Position numbers and translations under genes: made by a program. A stretch of 64,000 bases of DNA from Enterococcus sp. DIV0212c (lineage in GTDB: Bacteria; Bacillota; Bacilli; Lactobacillales; Enterococcaceae). Every line of letters starts with the position of its first letter. Positions within the stretch are counted from its first letter, which is position 1. The stretch is taken from positions 1 to 64,000 of the forward strand of contig NZ_JAFREN010000022.1 in assembly GCF_017377505.1 (NCBI RefSeq), read 5' to 3'. Under the pieces are notes generated by a model. It searched no databases and was not told the origin of the DNA. It was given only the letters and a program-made list of their open reading frames with translations. Shown here piece after piece: positions 44,473-54,415 of the stretch.

Positions 44473-45747
44473 GTGAAAAAGAAAATGGTAACTATGGGTG
44501 TTGTGTCTGGATTATTAGGTGTCGTGTTGTTGACAAATTCTGCGGGTGCAACTGTTTCTGCAACTGAATGGAAAGCTAATTCTCCAGAAAGTATTCAAAT
44601 TTCTAATAATCAGAAGGAATATACTATGAAGCAAGGAGATACGCTTTGGGCTATTGGTCAAAAAATAAATGTTAAGCATGTCAAACTAGCAGAAATCAAT
44701 GGTATAGATCTAAGTAAAGGAGATCAATATGCACTTCCTGTTGGTAGAGTTCTTTCTTTTGGGGAAAATACAATCACTGTAAAAAATAAAGATGGATCAA
44801 TTTATTCTCAGTCTAAAATCGAAGATACGGATAAAATCGATCCAGAAAAAGGTATTGGGGAAGGAACTACTCAAGAAAATTATCCATATGCGGTAGCTAG
44901 AGATGGATTAAGCTATCCTGCAACTTTTAAATTTCAAGGAATGAATGTCCCAGATTCGGTTACTTTAGATTTTTCTCAAGGAGATTCTGGAAAAGTAATT
45001 TTTGATAGTAATTTAGTAAAACAAGAATATAATGCGACTTTTAATACGATAGCAACAAAAGAGATTAGAGTTTCAAATATAGATGGTACACCAGAAAATA
45101 GACTTAGAACAGTTAAGGTGAATACAGAAATTACGATGGAACCATCAAATAATTATGATCGCCTACTTGTAACTGATAGTAGTAACAAACTCTATCTTTT
45201 TGTTAATAAGGACGGTGGTATTTCTTTAGCAACTCCGAATTATGCTGGAAATTATGCTGAAGGGGAAGCTGATGTTATGATAGAAGTACGATTAACAAAC
45301 TCAGAAGGCACTCAAAATTCGGTAAATAATATTTTTGAGGGATATTCGGATGAACAAATTGAGTATGCTCGTGTAACTGAAGAACTTTTAAAATATTATG
45401 GTATCACTGGTCAACCAATTGAGATTTCTGCTAAAAAAAATGAGATTGGGCATCAAGTATTGCCATTTAATGGATCACAGATTTTAGAGGAAAGTAGTGT
45501 AACTCTAGGTTTTAGCATGGATGGAACAATGGCTTCGACAGTTTATGCGACTTATATCTCTAATCACGATGGTTCAATTCGTTTCTATCAAAATCCAAAT
45601 CATTACCAAGATTCTCGTTATGTTACGGATCCTGATTGGGTGAGAGTAGAATCAGAGAAACTGGTAAATAGTACTCAAACAATTGGGATTTCTACTGAAT
45701 ATGATCAGCAAGCTGCTGAAATCATTTCATTGATAGAATTCCGTTAA
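44473..45747 (+). CDS. Secreted LysM-domain protein
   Basis: 424 aa from GTG 44473 with GGGAGGT upstream. Signal peptide (about 1-30), one LysM module (about 48-95, YTMKQGDTLWAIGQKINVKHVKLAEING) that binds peptidoglycan, then a long region of about 290 residues containing a DUF4767-like or unclassified C-terminal part. No catalytic motif recognised. LysM proteins with such tails are common on enterococcal surfaces. Confidence 0.75.
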   Translation: MKKKMVTMGVVSGLLGVVLLTNSAGATVSATEWKANSPESIQISNNQKEYTMKQGDTLWAIGQKINVKHVKLAEINGIDLSKGDQYALPVGRVLSFGENTITVKNKDGSIYSQSKIEDTDKIDPEKGIGEGTTQENYPYAVARDGLSYPATFKFQGMNVPDSVTLDFSQGDSGKVIFDSNLVKQEYNATFNTIATKEIRVSNIDGTPENRLRTVKVNTEITMEPSNNYDRLLVTDSSNKLYLFVNKDGGISLATPNYAGNYAEGEADVMIEVRLTNSEGTQNSVNNIFEGYSDEQIEYARVTEELLKYYGITGQPIEISAKKNEIGHQVLPFNGSQILEESSVTLGFSMDGTMASTVYATYISNHDGSIRFYQNPNHYQDSRYVTDPDWVRVESEKLVNSTQTIGISTEYDQQAAEIISLIEFR

Positions 45748-45787
45748 GATTATTTTGTTATAATTATTCATGAGCTAAATTAAATAA

Positions 45788-45825
45788 ATGTCAGAATGAA
45801 TTGATTTTTCGTTCTGACATTTTTG
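45788..45825 (+). terminator. Terminator after the LysM gene
   Basis: ATGTCAGAA (45788-45796) pairs with TTCTGACAT (45812-45820) and is followed by TTTTTG. Confidence 0.8.
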
Positions 45826-45929
45826 TTGTTTTTAAACCAATCAAACAACTCAAAAATTATACAGACTAAAGATGGTTTGTTCAATTTAAGCAGATAAAGT
45901 ATAATTAAGACACGAAGAGGAGGGGCAAG

Positions 45930-46658
45930 ATGGAAAACAATCGATCAAAAGAAAAGGCTGCTCTGTATGCAGGTGTATATAATAAAATTTTAAAAATGAT
46001 ACAAGAGGGAATGTATCCCGAAGGCAGCAAACTCTTAACAGAGCCTACATTAGCTAAAGAGTTAAATGTTAGTAGATCGACTCTTCGTCAGTCATTGGCT
46101 TTACTTCAAGAGGATGGAATAATAGAAGCACGCAGAGGTGTAGGTAACTTTGTCAGAAAAACAATTGATATAAATGCTACAGGGCTAGAAAAGATGGATA
46201 ATCCTGTCAAAAAATCTTGTACCGAAGAAATTTCAACTGTTCAAATAAACATTGTGCCTGGGATATCTACTCAGTACACAGAAAAAATATTTAATCGGAA
46301 AATGTCCGTTGTGTTAGCAGTACATCGCTATTATAAAAATAAAAATAAAACGCATGCGTATTGTTTTTCTCATATAGCAACAGATTATAACTATTTAAAT
46401 CAAGTAGATTTAAATAACGAAGACGCTGTCTTGAAGTTTTTAGAAGAAGAAATCTATGAGCATGCTCATTCAAAAAAATGTGAAATAAAAACGGTACAAT
46501 TAACAGATAATCTAAAGGATAAAAACATTGACGCAGAACATGATTTATTTCAGTTAGTCAAAGAAAGTATTGTTGATATGAGTGGAAATGTGGTTGCTAT
46601 CAATAAATTTTATATACCTATCGAAAAAGCTTTGTTAAAGGTTTTTGCTTCCAATTAA
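45930..46658 (+). CDS. GntR/HutC-family transcriptional regulator
   Basis: 242 aa. N-terminal winged helix (about 10-75, with the typical EPTLAKELNVSRSTLRQSLALL) and a C-terminal UTRA-like effector domain (about 100-240). It precedes the MFS and uridine phosphorylase genes and most likely regulates them through the dyad at 46754-46771. Ligand probably a nucleoside or related compound, by neighbourhood only. Confidence 0.85.
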   Translation: MENNRSKEKAALYAGVYNKILKMIQEGMYPEGSKLLTEPTLAKELNVSRSTLRQSLALLQEDGIIEARRGVGNFVRKTIDINATGLEKMDNPVKKSCTEEISTVQINIVPGISTQYTEKIFNRKMSVVLAVHRYYKNKNKTHAYCFSHIATDYNYLNQVDLNNEDAVLKFLEEEIYEHAHSKKCEIKTVQLTDNLKDKNIDAEHDLFQLVKESIVDMSGNVVAINKFYIPIEKALLKVFASN

Positions 46659-46694
46659 TAGGTGAGCGTTAGTCAAGTAAAAGTAAAATCAGTA

Positions 46695-46735
46695 AAAAAG
46701 ATCCAATCATTGTACCCAATGGTTGGATCTTTTTG
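46695..46735 (+). terminator. Terminator after the GntR gene
   Basis: AAAAAGATCCAA..CATTG with CAATGG..TTGGATCTTTTT, a long stem with a four-base loop and a strong T-run. Confidence 0.88.
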
Positions 46736-46746
46736 TATTTAAATTA

Positions 46747-46776
46747 TTGACAAACAACAGTTGTCTGTTGTATTAT
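46747..46776 (+). promoter_or_regulatory. Promoter with embedded operator for the MFS-udp operon
   Basis: TTGACA (46747-46752), an 18-base spacer and TATTAT (46771-46776). The spacer contains a perfect inverted repeat ACAACAG-TTGT-CTGTTGT (46754-46771). A repressor there would block polymerase; the GntR protein just upstream is the obvious candidate. Confidence 0.7.
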
Positions 46777-46876
46777 TTTTGTGTAATATAGACATCAAAG
46801 AGTACAACTTGGATTATTTATAGAACGGGAGGAATGTATATAAAAATAGTAGTAAAAAAAGAAAGGGGTTACTAAA

Positions 46877-48226
46877 ATGGAAAAGAATGTCAAAAAAGTG
46901 ATGCCAATGATTATGTTTGTTTTTATTTTGGCAGGAACCTTGCAAGAGGCGATTAATATTTGTGCACCAGTTATTGCGAAGGATTTAGCTATTCCATCAT
47001 CGAGTGTTAGTATGATCTCTGCGGTTGCGATGTTAACTATGGGCGTTAGTTATATTGTATATACCTCGTTATCGGATTTTGTTTCTATAAAAAAATTACT
47101 GATTATTGGGATTACGATTTCTACAATTGGATCGATAGGCGGACTATTATTTAGCCATTCGTTCATATTACTAATTATTTTTAGAGCAATTCAAATGGCT
47201 GGTGGTACAAGTGCTTCTGCCTTACTGATTTTAACTGCCACTAGATATCTAAGTGAAGAAACGAGAATTAAATACTATGGCTACAACACAGCCTGTTTCT
47301 CTGGTGGGCAGATGTTAGGGATTTTATTAGGTGGATTATTTGCGACATACGTAGGCTGGAAATTTTTGTTTGCGGTTCCAATTTTTTCGCTGTTAGCCAT
47401 TCCACTTATATTGAAATATCTCCCAGATGATTCCAAAGATGGAACAAAGAAAATAGATTTTTTCGGTATCACATTAATGTCAGCGCTATCACTATTTATT
47501 TCACTTTATTTTAATATGTTAAAACCAAGTCTATTGCTTATTAGTATAGCCATAGCGATTTCGTTTTTGGTGTACATTAGTAAGTATAAACATGCATTTA
47601 TCACAATTGATTTTTTCAAAAATTGGAAATACATGCTGGTTATTTTAGTTGTTTTATTGACTTATCTGCCACAAGGTTCATATTCATTTTTATTTTCTTT
47701 CATGGCGGCGAATGTTTATCACATACCTTTAAGTAAAATATCAATGTTATTATTACCTAGCTATTTGGTTAGTATGATCATTGGTATCATGGGTGGAAGA
47801 ATCACTAAAAAAATGGGTGTGACTCGAACATTACTAATGGGTATGGGAAGTATGGCTTTAGGTGTGCTGATAGGAAGTATCTTTTTGGAAAAAAGTATCA
47901 GTGTTTTATTCTTAATGTCATGCTTATTTAATGGCGGCTTTGCTATTTTATACACACCAATTATGATTCTGGTTATTAATTCACTACCTGAAAATATGCG
48001 AGGAACAGGTTTGGGCTTCTTTAATCTTTGTATAAAAATTGCCTCGTCAACAGGGTTAGTTATTACAGGGAAATTGATAACGAATAATAGTTTGCAGCAT
48101 ACACAAATGCTAAAGCATATTTCAGAATCAAGTCTTGTTTATAGTAATATCCTGCTAATATTTTTTGCAGTAGTTATTGTAAGCCTTATCACAGCGAATG
48201 TTGTTAAACGTTTTTTACTTAAATAA
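46877..48226 (+). CDS. MFS transporter
   Basis: 449 aa with 12-14 hydrophobic segments, Major Facilitator Superfamily of the drug:proton antiporter type similar in size to Tet(L). Placed between a GntR regulator and uridine phosphorylase, it may move nucleosides or nucleoside analogues. The ribosome site is GAAAGGGG. The next gene starts 31 bases after the stop. Confidence 0.78.
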   Translation: MEKNVKKVMPMIMFVFILAGTLQEAINICAPVIAKDLAIPSSSVSMISAVAMLTMGVSYIVYTSLSDFVSIKKLLIIGITISTIGSIGGLLFSHSFILLIIFRAIQMAGGTSASALLILTATRYLSEETRIKYYGYNTACFSGGQMLGILLGGLFATYVGWKFLFAVPIFSLLAIPLILKYLPDDSKDGTKKIDFFGITLMSALSLFISLYFNMLKPSLLLISIAIAISFLVYISKYKHAFITIDFFKNWKYMLVILVVLLTYLPQGSYSFLFSFMAANVYHIPLSKISMLLLPSYLVSMIIGIMGGRITKKMGVTRTLLMGMGSMALGVLIGSIFLEKSISVLFLMSCLFNGGFAILYTPIMILVINSLPENMRGTGLGFFNLCIKIASSTGLVITGKLITNNSLQHTQMLKHISESSLVYSNILLIFFAVVIVSLITANVVKRFLLK

Positions 48227-48257
48227 AACCAATAAAAGAAGAAGGATGGGATAGAAA

Positions 48258-49022
48258 ATGAAAAGAGCAGACGGAACACAATTTCATATTGGCGTAAAAG
48301 ATGGAGAAATTGGAAAATATGTGATTCTTCCAGGGGATCCGAAAAGATGCGAAAAAATTGCATCTTACTTAGAAAAACCAGAAAAAATTGCCGATTTAAG
48401 AGAATATATGGTGTACACAGGCTACCTAAATGGAGTCAAAGTTAGTGTTGCTTCAACTGGAATTGGTGGACCGAGCGCTGCAATTGCCATGCAGGAATTA
48501 ACAGATGCAGGTGCTGATACATTTATTCGTTTAGGAACATGTGGTGGGATGAACATCGATGTACAAGGTGGTGACTTGATTGTTGCGACTGGGGCTGTTC
48601 GAATGGAAGGAACAAGCAAAGAATATGCGCCAATTGAATTTCCAGCTGTTGCTAATCATGAAATCGTTAAGGTTTTAGAAGAAGCTGCTATTGAAAAAGG
48701 AGCCTCAGTACATGTAGGTGTCGTCCAATGTAAAGATTCATTTTACGGACAACATGAACCTGAAAATATGCCTGTTTCTTATGAATTAGAAGGCAAATGG
48801 AAAGCTTGGCTGGACTTAGGCTGTTTGGGTTCTGAAATGGAATCGGCTGCGTTATTTACCGTTGCAAATTATTTGAATGTTAGATGTGGAACAATCTTAT
48901 TGGCAGTGGAAAATCAAGAAAGGGCTAAAGCCGGTCTGCCTAACATAGGTTTTTACGATACAACACTTGAAACAGAAGTTGTTATTCAAGCGGTGAAAAA
49001 ACTAATTGAAAAAGATAATTAA
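48258..49022 (+). CDS. udp: Uridine phosphorylase
   Basis: 254 aa. Phosphate/nucleoside site motifs [24 protein letters not shown] and the purine/uridine phosphorylase family signature EMESAALF are intact. Cleaves uridine to uracil and ribose 1-phosphate. Transcribed with the MFS gene under the GntR-type operator. Confidence 0.9.
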   Translation: MKRADGTQFHIGVKDGEIGKYVILPGDPKRCEKIASYLEKPEKIADLREYMVYTGYLNGVKVSVASTGIGGPSAAIAMQELTDAGADTFIRLGTCGGMNIDVQGGDLIVATGAVRMEGTSKEYAPIEFPAVANHEIVKVLEEAAIEKGASVHVGVVQCKDSFYGQHEPENMPVSYELEGKWKAWLDLGCLGSEMESAALFTVANYLNVRCGTILLAVENQERAKAGLPNIGFYDTTLETEVVIQAVKKLIEKDN

Positions 49023-49238
49023 AAGAAGGTGAACGTAAATGTATTAATGAATTCATCTAATTGCATTAGATTCTGTATGTAGAAGTCAAAATTCTGAAAA
49101 ACTTAGATTTATTTTGGATCTTAGATCGTCTATTTAAACGGTTTGGCGGCCTCTTAAAAAGGAAGCTTTGAACTTAAATTCAATCATTATAGACATTGTA
49201 AGTGAAAATACTATCTTGTATAATTAAATCAATCATAA

Positions 49239-49273
49239 AAGTTACTTCTACTTTATAGTGGGAGTACTTTTTT
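49239..49273 (+). terminator. Hairpin downstream of udp
   Basis: AAAGTTACTTC pairs with GGGAGTACTTT (one bulge) and a T-run follows; it lies in the 278-base gap before the next gene. Confidence 0.6.
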
Positions 49274-49300
49274 TATCTTAAATTTTAAAGGAGGAAAAAA

Positions 49301-51070
49301 ATGTTTTTGAATTTTATTGGGTTAACATTGTTTTTTAGTATAGGTATTCTAATAGCGAATGGTATTAGTCTAATTTCTACTAAAGGGAGACGTGTCAAAA
49401 GTACGATTGCGTTAATGATTATTGAATTATTTTTAATGGGCGGATTCTTATTTGTCGCATTACCTAGTAAGACTCTTTCAACCATTTTATGGATCAATCT
49501 AATTGGGGCTGTGGTTGCGAGTGGATTGTTGCTAGCAGGTCGCTCTATCAGCCAAGCTTCTGAGAAGGTCTTGAATGGGGGACGGAAAAAGGTTGGGACA
49601 GATACAACAAATGATTGGATTGGACGAGTACTAGGGTTAAGTATTGCTGCAATGGTTTTATTATTCATCGTTAGCTCTATAACGAAAGTAACAGCAATTG
49701 ATGATGTTTACCAAACAATTCCGTTGAAGACAGAAGAAAAAGCAGAAGTTTTAACTTCTACCAAAGAAACACCTATTGCCATTGCACCGAAAACAGCAAA
49801 ACGCAAGATGTTACAAAAGTTTTCTGTGATTCCAAATTCAAATATGTTCACATTAGATGGAATTACTGCTCAAGTCGTGAATGGTGAGTATGTATATGTT
49901 GCAACAGTCGAGTTTAATGGCTTCTTTAAATGGTCAAAATTAGGCGCTGTTCCAGGGTATTTTATTATCAGTGCAACAGATATTAATGCACAACCAAAAT
50001 TTGTTGAAAAGCCGATTATTTATACACCGTCAGCTTATTTTGGCAAAGATGCTGCTCGTAAAATTTATGCGGCATATCCTAATTATGCAGCGACAGGAAA
50101 AATTAATTTAGAAATTGATGAAAAAGGCAATCCTTTCTATATTCAAACGCTTTACAAAGAGTATGGCGTTTCTGGACGTATGAATTACGATGAATTCAAG
50201 ACAGCGGTTTTAAATGCGGCAACAGGTGAAGTGAAAGTCTATGACAGCAAAGAGGCACCAAGCTTTGTTGACGCACCGATTACTAGCTCTGCGGCGAACA
50301 GTATCAATGAATATTTTGGTCGTTATAGCCAAGGATGGTGGAATCAAACGATCTTTGGTGCGAAAAAAGATGTTAAGATCCCAACTGAAAATGGCATCTA
50401 TGCATCTGGTCAAATCACGCCGATGATGAATAAAGAAGGCAGTCAATTATTGTATTTTACAGACTTTACAAGTGGCGATGAAGATCAAGACTCAGCGTTA
50501 GGGTATTCATTGATTGATGCAAGAACAGGCAAAGTGACTTATTACCGTGATACAAAAGTAGGGATTATGGATAGTGATGGAGCCATTTCAATTGCGGCAA
50601 AGATTTATCCAGAGAAAAAATGGAAAGCAAGTATGCCTGTTTTGTATAATATTGATGGTGTTCCAACTTGGATCGTTTCTTTGATGGACAGCAAAGGTAT
50701 TTTCAAAAAATATGTATATGTCAATGCTGTAGATAATGATATTGTGGTAGATGCAGATGCTGCGCAAAATGCACTAGACGCTTACCGGATTGAACTAGCA
50801 ACAAAAGGAAGCAATAATACCAGTACGGATGCTGCTGATTTACAGAAAGTGAAAGGCACTGTTTCTCGTGTGACTATTGTCGCTGGTGAGTCACAAACGG
50901 TTGTTTCCTTCTTATTAGAAAATGAGAAAACGATCTATAGTGTCACAACAAATAACAGTCCAATGGCTCTTTTCCTAAAAGAAGGAGATAAGGTTGAGTT
51001 CAAAGCTGTAGTCACGGCAGAAGCAAAAGCTGCTAGTATCGAGAATCTTACCATTGAAGGCTTGGAATAG
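49301..51070 (+). CDS. Large membrane-anchored protein of unknown function
   Basis: 589 aa. Four hydrophobic segments in the first 130 residues (about 3-22, 37-53, 61-80, 107-127) are followed by an extracellular region of 450 residues made of repeated mixed alpha/beta units (with YFGKDAARKIYAAYPNY-type and SAANSINEYFGRYSQGWWN segments) and a C-terminal beta domain (about 505-589). No catalytic motif is recognised. The GC content and codon use match the backbone, so it is a normal species gene. Confidence 0.7.
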   Translation: MFLNFIGLTLFFSIGILIANGISLISTKGRRVKSTIALMIIELFLMGGFLFVALPSKTLSTILWINLIGAVVASGLLLAGRSISQASEKVLNGGRKKVGTDTTNDWIGRVLGLSIAAMVLLFIVSSITKVTAIDDVYQTIPLKTEEKAEVLTSTKETPIAIAPKTAKRKMLQKFSVIPNSNMFTLDGITAQVVNGEYVYVATVEFNGFFKWSKLGAVPGYFIISATDINAQPKFVEKPIIYTPSAYFGKDAARKIYAAYPNYAATGKINLEIDEKGNPFYIQTLYKEYGVSGRMNYDEFKTAVLNAATGEVKVYDSKEAPSFVDAPITSSAANSINEYFGRYSQGWWNQTIFGAKKDVKIPTENGIYASGQITPMMNKEGSQLLYFTDFTSGDEDQDSALGYSLIDARTGKVTYYRDTKVGIMDSDGAISIAAKIYPEKKWKASMPVLYNIDGVPTWIVSLMDSKGIFKKYVYVNAVDNDIVVDADAAQNALDAYRIELATKGSNNTSTDAADLQKVKGTVSRVTIVAGESQTVVSFLLENEKTIYSVTTNNSPMALFLKEGDKVEFKAVVTAEAKAASIENLTIEGLE

Positions 51071-51243
51071 TGTCATAACAGAGTAAACGAAACAAAAAAG
51101 AAAACCAAAATGATTTATTAGATAAAAAGTGAGTATTCAGTTTTGAAAATTTGATGTTGCATAATCACTGTAGTAAAGTGAGTAGTAGATACCAAAGGAT
51201 GGCACGAGCTGTTTTCGTTTCAACTATCAAAGGAGGAACTACT

Positions 51244-51753
51244 ATGAAAATCACACAATTATCTATGGATACTTTAAAGCGAGCGCAAGAACGTTTTGAA
51301 GAGACACTGAATCAAATGAAGGTGAATGAAGCAAATACGATGCCAGCGCCACTGATTAAATCCGTTACTTGGCTCATTTGGCATACGGCTCGAGAACTTG
51401 ATTATCAGATTTCAGAACTTAATGAGACTGAACCCTTATGGCTGAAATCGGGTTGGAGTGCAAAGTTTGCGCTGGATTTGCCAGATGATACACAAGAGTG
51501 GCATCATACTCCAGAAGAAGCAGCTAAAGTTGTGGTGACAGATAAACAATTACTGCTTGATTATCTAGCTGCGAGTGTTGCGTTTACAACTACTTATTTA
51601 GAAACACTTGATGAAGACAGCCTGGGTGATGTTGTAGATACAAACTGGACGCCAGTTGTTACACGTCAGGCTCGATTAGTTTCTGCGATCGATGATGCGG
51701 TAATGCATTCGGGGCAAGCCGTTTATACAAGAAGATTGGTTATTGGTAAATAG
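51244..51753 (+). CDS. DinB-family (DUF664-like) protein
   Basis: 169 aa from ATG 51244 with AAAGGAGG upstream; a longer frame upstream lacks a ribosome site. Four-helix DinB fold with candidate metal ligands His in LIWHTARE and in VMHSGQ. Members are thiol-dependent transferases (bacillithiol/mycothiol type) or of unknown role. Confidence 0.78.
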   Translation: MKITQLSMDTLKRAQERFEETLNQMKVNEANTMPAPLIKSVTWLIWHTARELDYQISELNETEPLWLKSGWSAKFALDLPDDTQEWHHTPEEAAKVVVTDKQLLLDYLAASVAFTTTYLETLDEDSLGDVVDTNWTPVVTRQARLVSAIDDAVMHSGQAVYTRRLVIGK

Positions 51754-51838
51754 TAACTAATTCAAAATAAAGGAATGTTTTAAGTAAAGGATAATTAGCT
51801 AGGAAGTTAGGTTTTTAATGTATATTATAACGAAGGCG

Positions 51839-51876
51839 ATCAATCATCGAATAGGTGATTGGTCTTTTTTTTATCT
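51839..51876 (+). terminator. Terminator after the DinB gene
   Basis: GATCAATCA (51840-51848) pairs with TGATTGGTC across a loop of about nine bases and is followed by TTTTTTTT. Confidence 0.85.
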
Positions 51877-52129
51877 ATAATCTAGATTAAACGTATTCCT
51901 ACTGAAAAAATCATTAAATATAGTTAATTATATGTTTATTTTTTTCATTCTCTCTTTTTGTTGAAATGAGAGACAAAAAAAGATGAGACGGGAGTGAAGA
52001 AGAGACGGTATACTTTCCAAGTGAAACTTCGTGAAATATTGAGTTGGAAAAAGTAAGTGTTATTCTATATCGATTTTTCCACTTAATAAATTAGCGGGTT
52101 CATATATATAAACAGAGGAGAGTTACATT

Positions 52130-52948
52130 ATGAAAACAAAACACATTTTATCAACAGCGGCCGTAGTTGCTGCACTAATCTCAGGAGCTGCATTAACCAC
52201 TCAAACAGCTAATGCACAATCAAATACTCAAGCAGTTACCCAAAAGGCATCTGTAGACACACTTGAAATTGGCTCAGTACACTTTGAGCATTACAATGTA
52301 CTTCGAGTTGAATTAAAGACACCTATTTCTGCAAGTGACTACATCATGATTCTTGCTATAGAGGGATTGTATCACCAAGGAACACTTGTGGAAGAAAACG
52401 GGAAATATATCGGATTTGATATGAATATGGAGGAACTAGTCAAAAAATATCCAACTACTGCAGAGCGAGAAGAACTTTTCGATGCTTTATTTATTCGTCG
52501 TTTTTCTCTGACTGACGGTTCGCAAGTAACAAGTAAAGTAACTAACCAAACATTGAAAAATGAGTTGCTGAGCTATAAATATGCAGGGGAAATTCTTAGA
52601 GATGGATATGTTGCTAAAGCCTCTAATATTATTAAAGAAAGTTCTTATAAACAGTTTATCGCAAAAGATGCATATGCTGACCATACTTTAGAAGATGGTA
52701 GAATGACTATAAAGACTGGTGGACTTCAATTTAAACTTAAACCAGCAGTTGTAGCGGGTTATTCATATCAAGTAATTGATGCATCAGGCAAGGAAGCTGG
52801 AAAAGCTTGGGCTTGGGAAGATAAGTTGTTTATTAACAGATATGAAGCAGAACACTTCCTACCGAAAGAATACACTGTTACTGCGAAATCGAATCAAACA
52901 GGTGAAGTTTATACAATTGCTAAATTTACACCTACTAATATATTCTAG
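52130..52948 (+). CDS. Secreted protein of unknown family, paralogue 1
   Basis: 272 aa. Clear signal peptide (residues 1-29, cleavage after ANA), then a mature domain of about 240 residues, mixed alpha/beta, with no recognised motif. A single paralogue follows in tandem. Ribosome site GAGGAGAG. The sequence has no cysteine-rich or metal motifs. Probable surface or exported protein specific to enterococci. Confidence 0.75.
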   Translation: MKTKHILSTAAVVAALISGAALTTQTANAQSNTQAVTQKASVDTLEIGSVHFEHYNVLRVELKTPISASDYIMILAIEGLYHQGTLVEENGKYIGFDMNMEELVKKYPTTAEREELFDALFIRRFSLTDGSQVTSKVTNQTLKNELLSYKYAGEILRDGYVAKASNIIKESSYKQFIAKDAYADHTLEDGRMTIKTGGLQFKLKPAVVAGYSYQVIDASGKEAGKAWAWEDKLFINRYEAEHFLPKEYTVTAKSNQTGEVYTIAKFTPTNIF

Positions 52949-52982
52949 AGCATTTTATGTAGCAGATTAATCTTCACATACT

Positions 52983-53014
52983 GAAAAAAGCCATTGTTGA
53001 TGAATGGCTTTTTT
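52983..53014 (+). terminator. Terminator after paralogue 1
   Basis: AAAAAAGCCATT with AATGGCTTTTTT, a 12-bp perfect stem over an eight-base loop. Confidence 0.9.
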
Positions 53015-53100
53015 CGTAGTTTTATATAGAAAATGAATGTACTAAAGGAGCAGAGTTACATATAAAAAATGAGTTTGAACAGAAAGTTATCCAAATTCAG

Positions 53101-53222
53101 CTCTTCAATATTAACTTCTTAATCCATTTAACAAACCAGCTAATGAGAACAAAATTGCTGTCATCAAAAGTGTAATAATAACAATAGACCATGAATAAAC
53201 ATGAAGCGGTACAAAGAACATT
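53101..53222 (-). pseudogene. Fossil of the ABC permease 3' end
   Basis: The first 25 bases match the 3' end of the intact permease gene (54401-54425). Bases from about 53124 onward match 54704-54802 inside that gene, with about 280 bases between missing. It was carried along by the duplication and then partly deleted. Confidence 0.85.
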
Positions 53223-53431
53223 GTTATTTATATGTTTATTTTTTTCATTCTCTCTTTTTGTTGAAATGAGAGACGAAAAAAGATGAGACAGGAGTAGGGA
53301 AGAGACGGTATACTTTCCAAGTGAAACTTCGTGAAATATTGAGTTGGGAAAAGTAAGTGTTATTCTATATCGATTTTTCCACTTAATAAATTAGCGGGTT
53401 CATATATATATATACAGAGGAGAGTTACATT

Positions 53432-54253
53432 ATGAAAACAAAACACATTTTATCAACAGCGGCCGTAGTTGCTGCACTAATCTCAGGAGCTGCATTAACA
53501 ACTACTCAAACAGCTAATGCACAATCAAGTACTCAAGCAGTTACCCAAAAGGCATCTGTAGACACAATTGAAATTGGCTCAGTACACTTTGAGCATTACA
53601 ATGTGCTTCGAGTTGAATTAAAAACACCTATTTCTGCAAGTGACTATATCATCGCTCTTGCTATAGAGGGAATGCATCACCAAGGAACACCTGTTAAAGA
53701 AAACGGGAAATATATCGGATTTGATATGAATATGGATGAACTAGTCAAAAAATATCCAACTGCTGCAGAGCGAGAAGAACTTTTCGATGCTTTATTTATT
53801 CGTTGTTTTTCTATGACTGGTAGTAGACCAGTAACAAGTAAAGTAACTAACCAAACATTGAAAAATGAGTTACTGAGCTATAAATATGCAGGGGAAATTC
53901 TTAGAGATGGATATGCTGCTAAAGCCTCTAATGTTATTAAAGGAAGTTCTTATAAACAGTTTATCGCAAAAGAGGCATATGGGGACCATACTTTAGAAGA
54001 TGGTAGAATGACTACAAAGACTGGTGGACTTCAATTTAAACTTAAACCAGCAGTTGTAGCGGATTATTCATATCAAGTAATTGATGCATCAGGCAAGGAA
54101 GCTGGAAAAGCTTGGGTTCATGAAGATGATTTATTTATTAATACATTTGAAGCAGAACACTTCTTACCGAAAGAATACACTGTTACTGTGAAATCGAATC
54201 AAACAGGTAAAGTTTATACAATTGCTAAATTTACACCTACTAATATATTCTAG
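53432..54253 (+). CDS. Secreted protein of unknown family, paralogue 2
   Basis: 273 aa, about 90% identical to the upstream paralogue with one extra Thr in the signal peptide. Same leader, ribosome site and terminator. Changes are mostly conservative, concentrated around residues 70-75, 125-135 and 235-250, so both copies are probably functional. Confidence 0.75.
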   Translation: MKTKHILSTAAVVAALISGAALTTTQTANAQSSTQAVTQKASVDTIEIGSVHFEHYNVLRVELKTPISASDYIIALAIEGMHHQGTPVKENGKYIGFDMNMDELVKKYPTAAEREELFDALFIRCFSMTGSRPVTSKVTNQTLKNELLSYKYAGEILRDGYAAKASNVIKGSSYKQFIAKEAYGDHTLEDGRMTTKTGGLQFKLKPAVVADYSYQVIDASGKEAGKAWVHEDDLFINTFEAEHFLPKEYTVTVKSNQTGKVYTIAKFTPTNIF

Positions 54254-54287
54254 AACATTTTATGTAGCAGATTAATCTTCACATACT

Positions 54288-54319
54288 GAAAAAAGCCATT
54301 GTTGATGAATGGCTTTTTT
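54288..54319 (+). terminator. Terminator after paralogue 2
   Basis: Same 12-bp stem as at 52983 with the same loop, followed by a T-run. Confidence 0.88.
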
Positions 54320-54415
54320 CATAGTTTTATATAGAAAATGAATGTACTAAAGGAGCAGAGTTACGTATAAAAAATGAGTTAAAACAGAAAGTTATCCAAA
54401 TTCAGCTCTTCAATA

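Larger units (their letters stand above)
51931..53125. repeat. Tandem duplication unit 1
   Basis: Unit of about 1.2 kb containing the leader, a secreted-protein gene, its terminator and the first 25 bases of the 3' end of the downstream ABC permease gene. Repeats at 53231-54425 with about 93% identity by eye. Confidence 0.9.
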
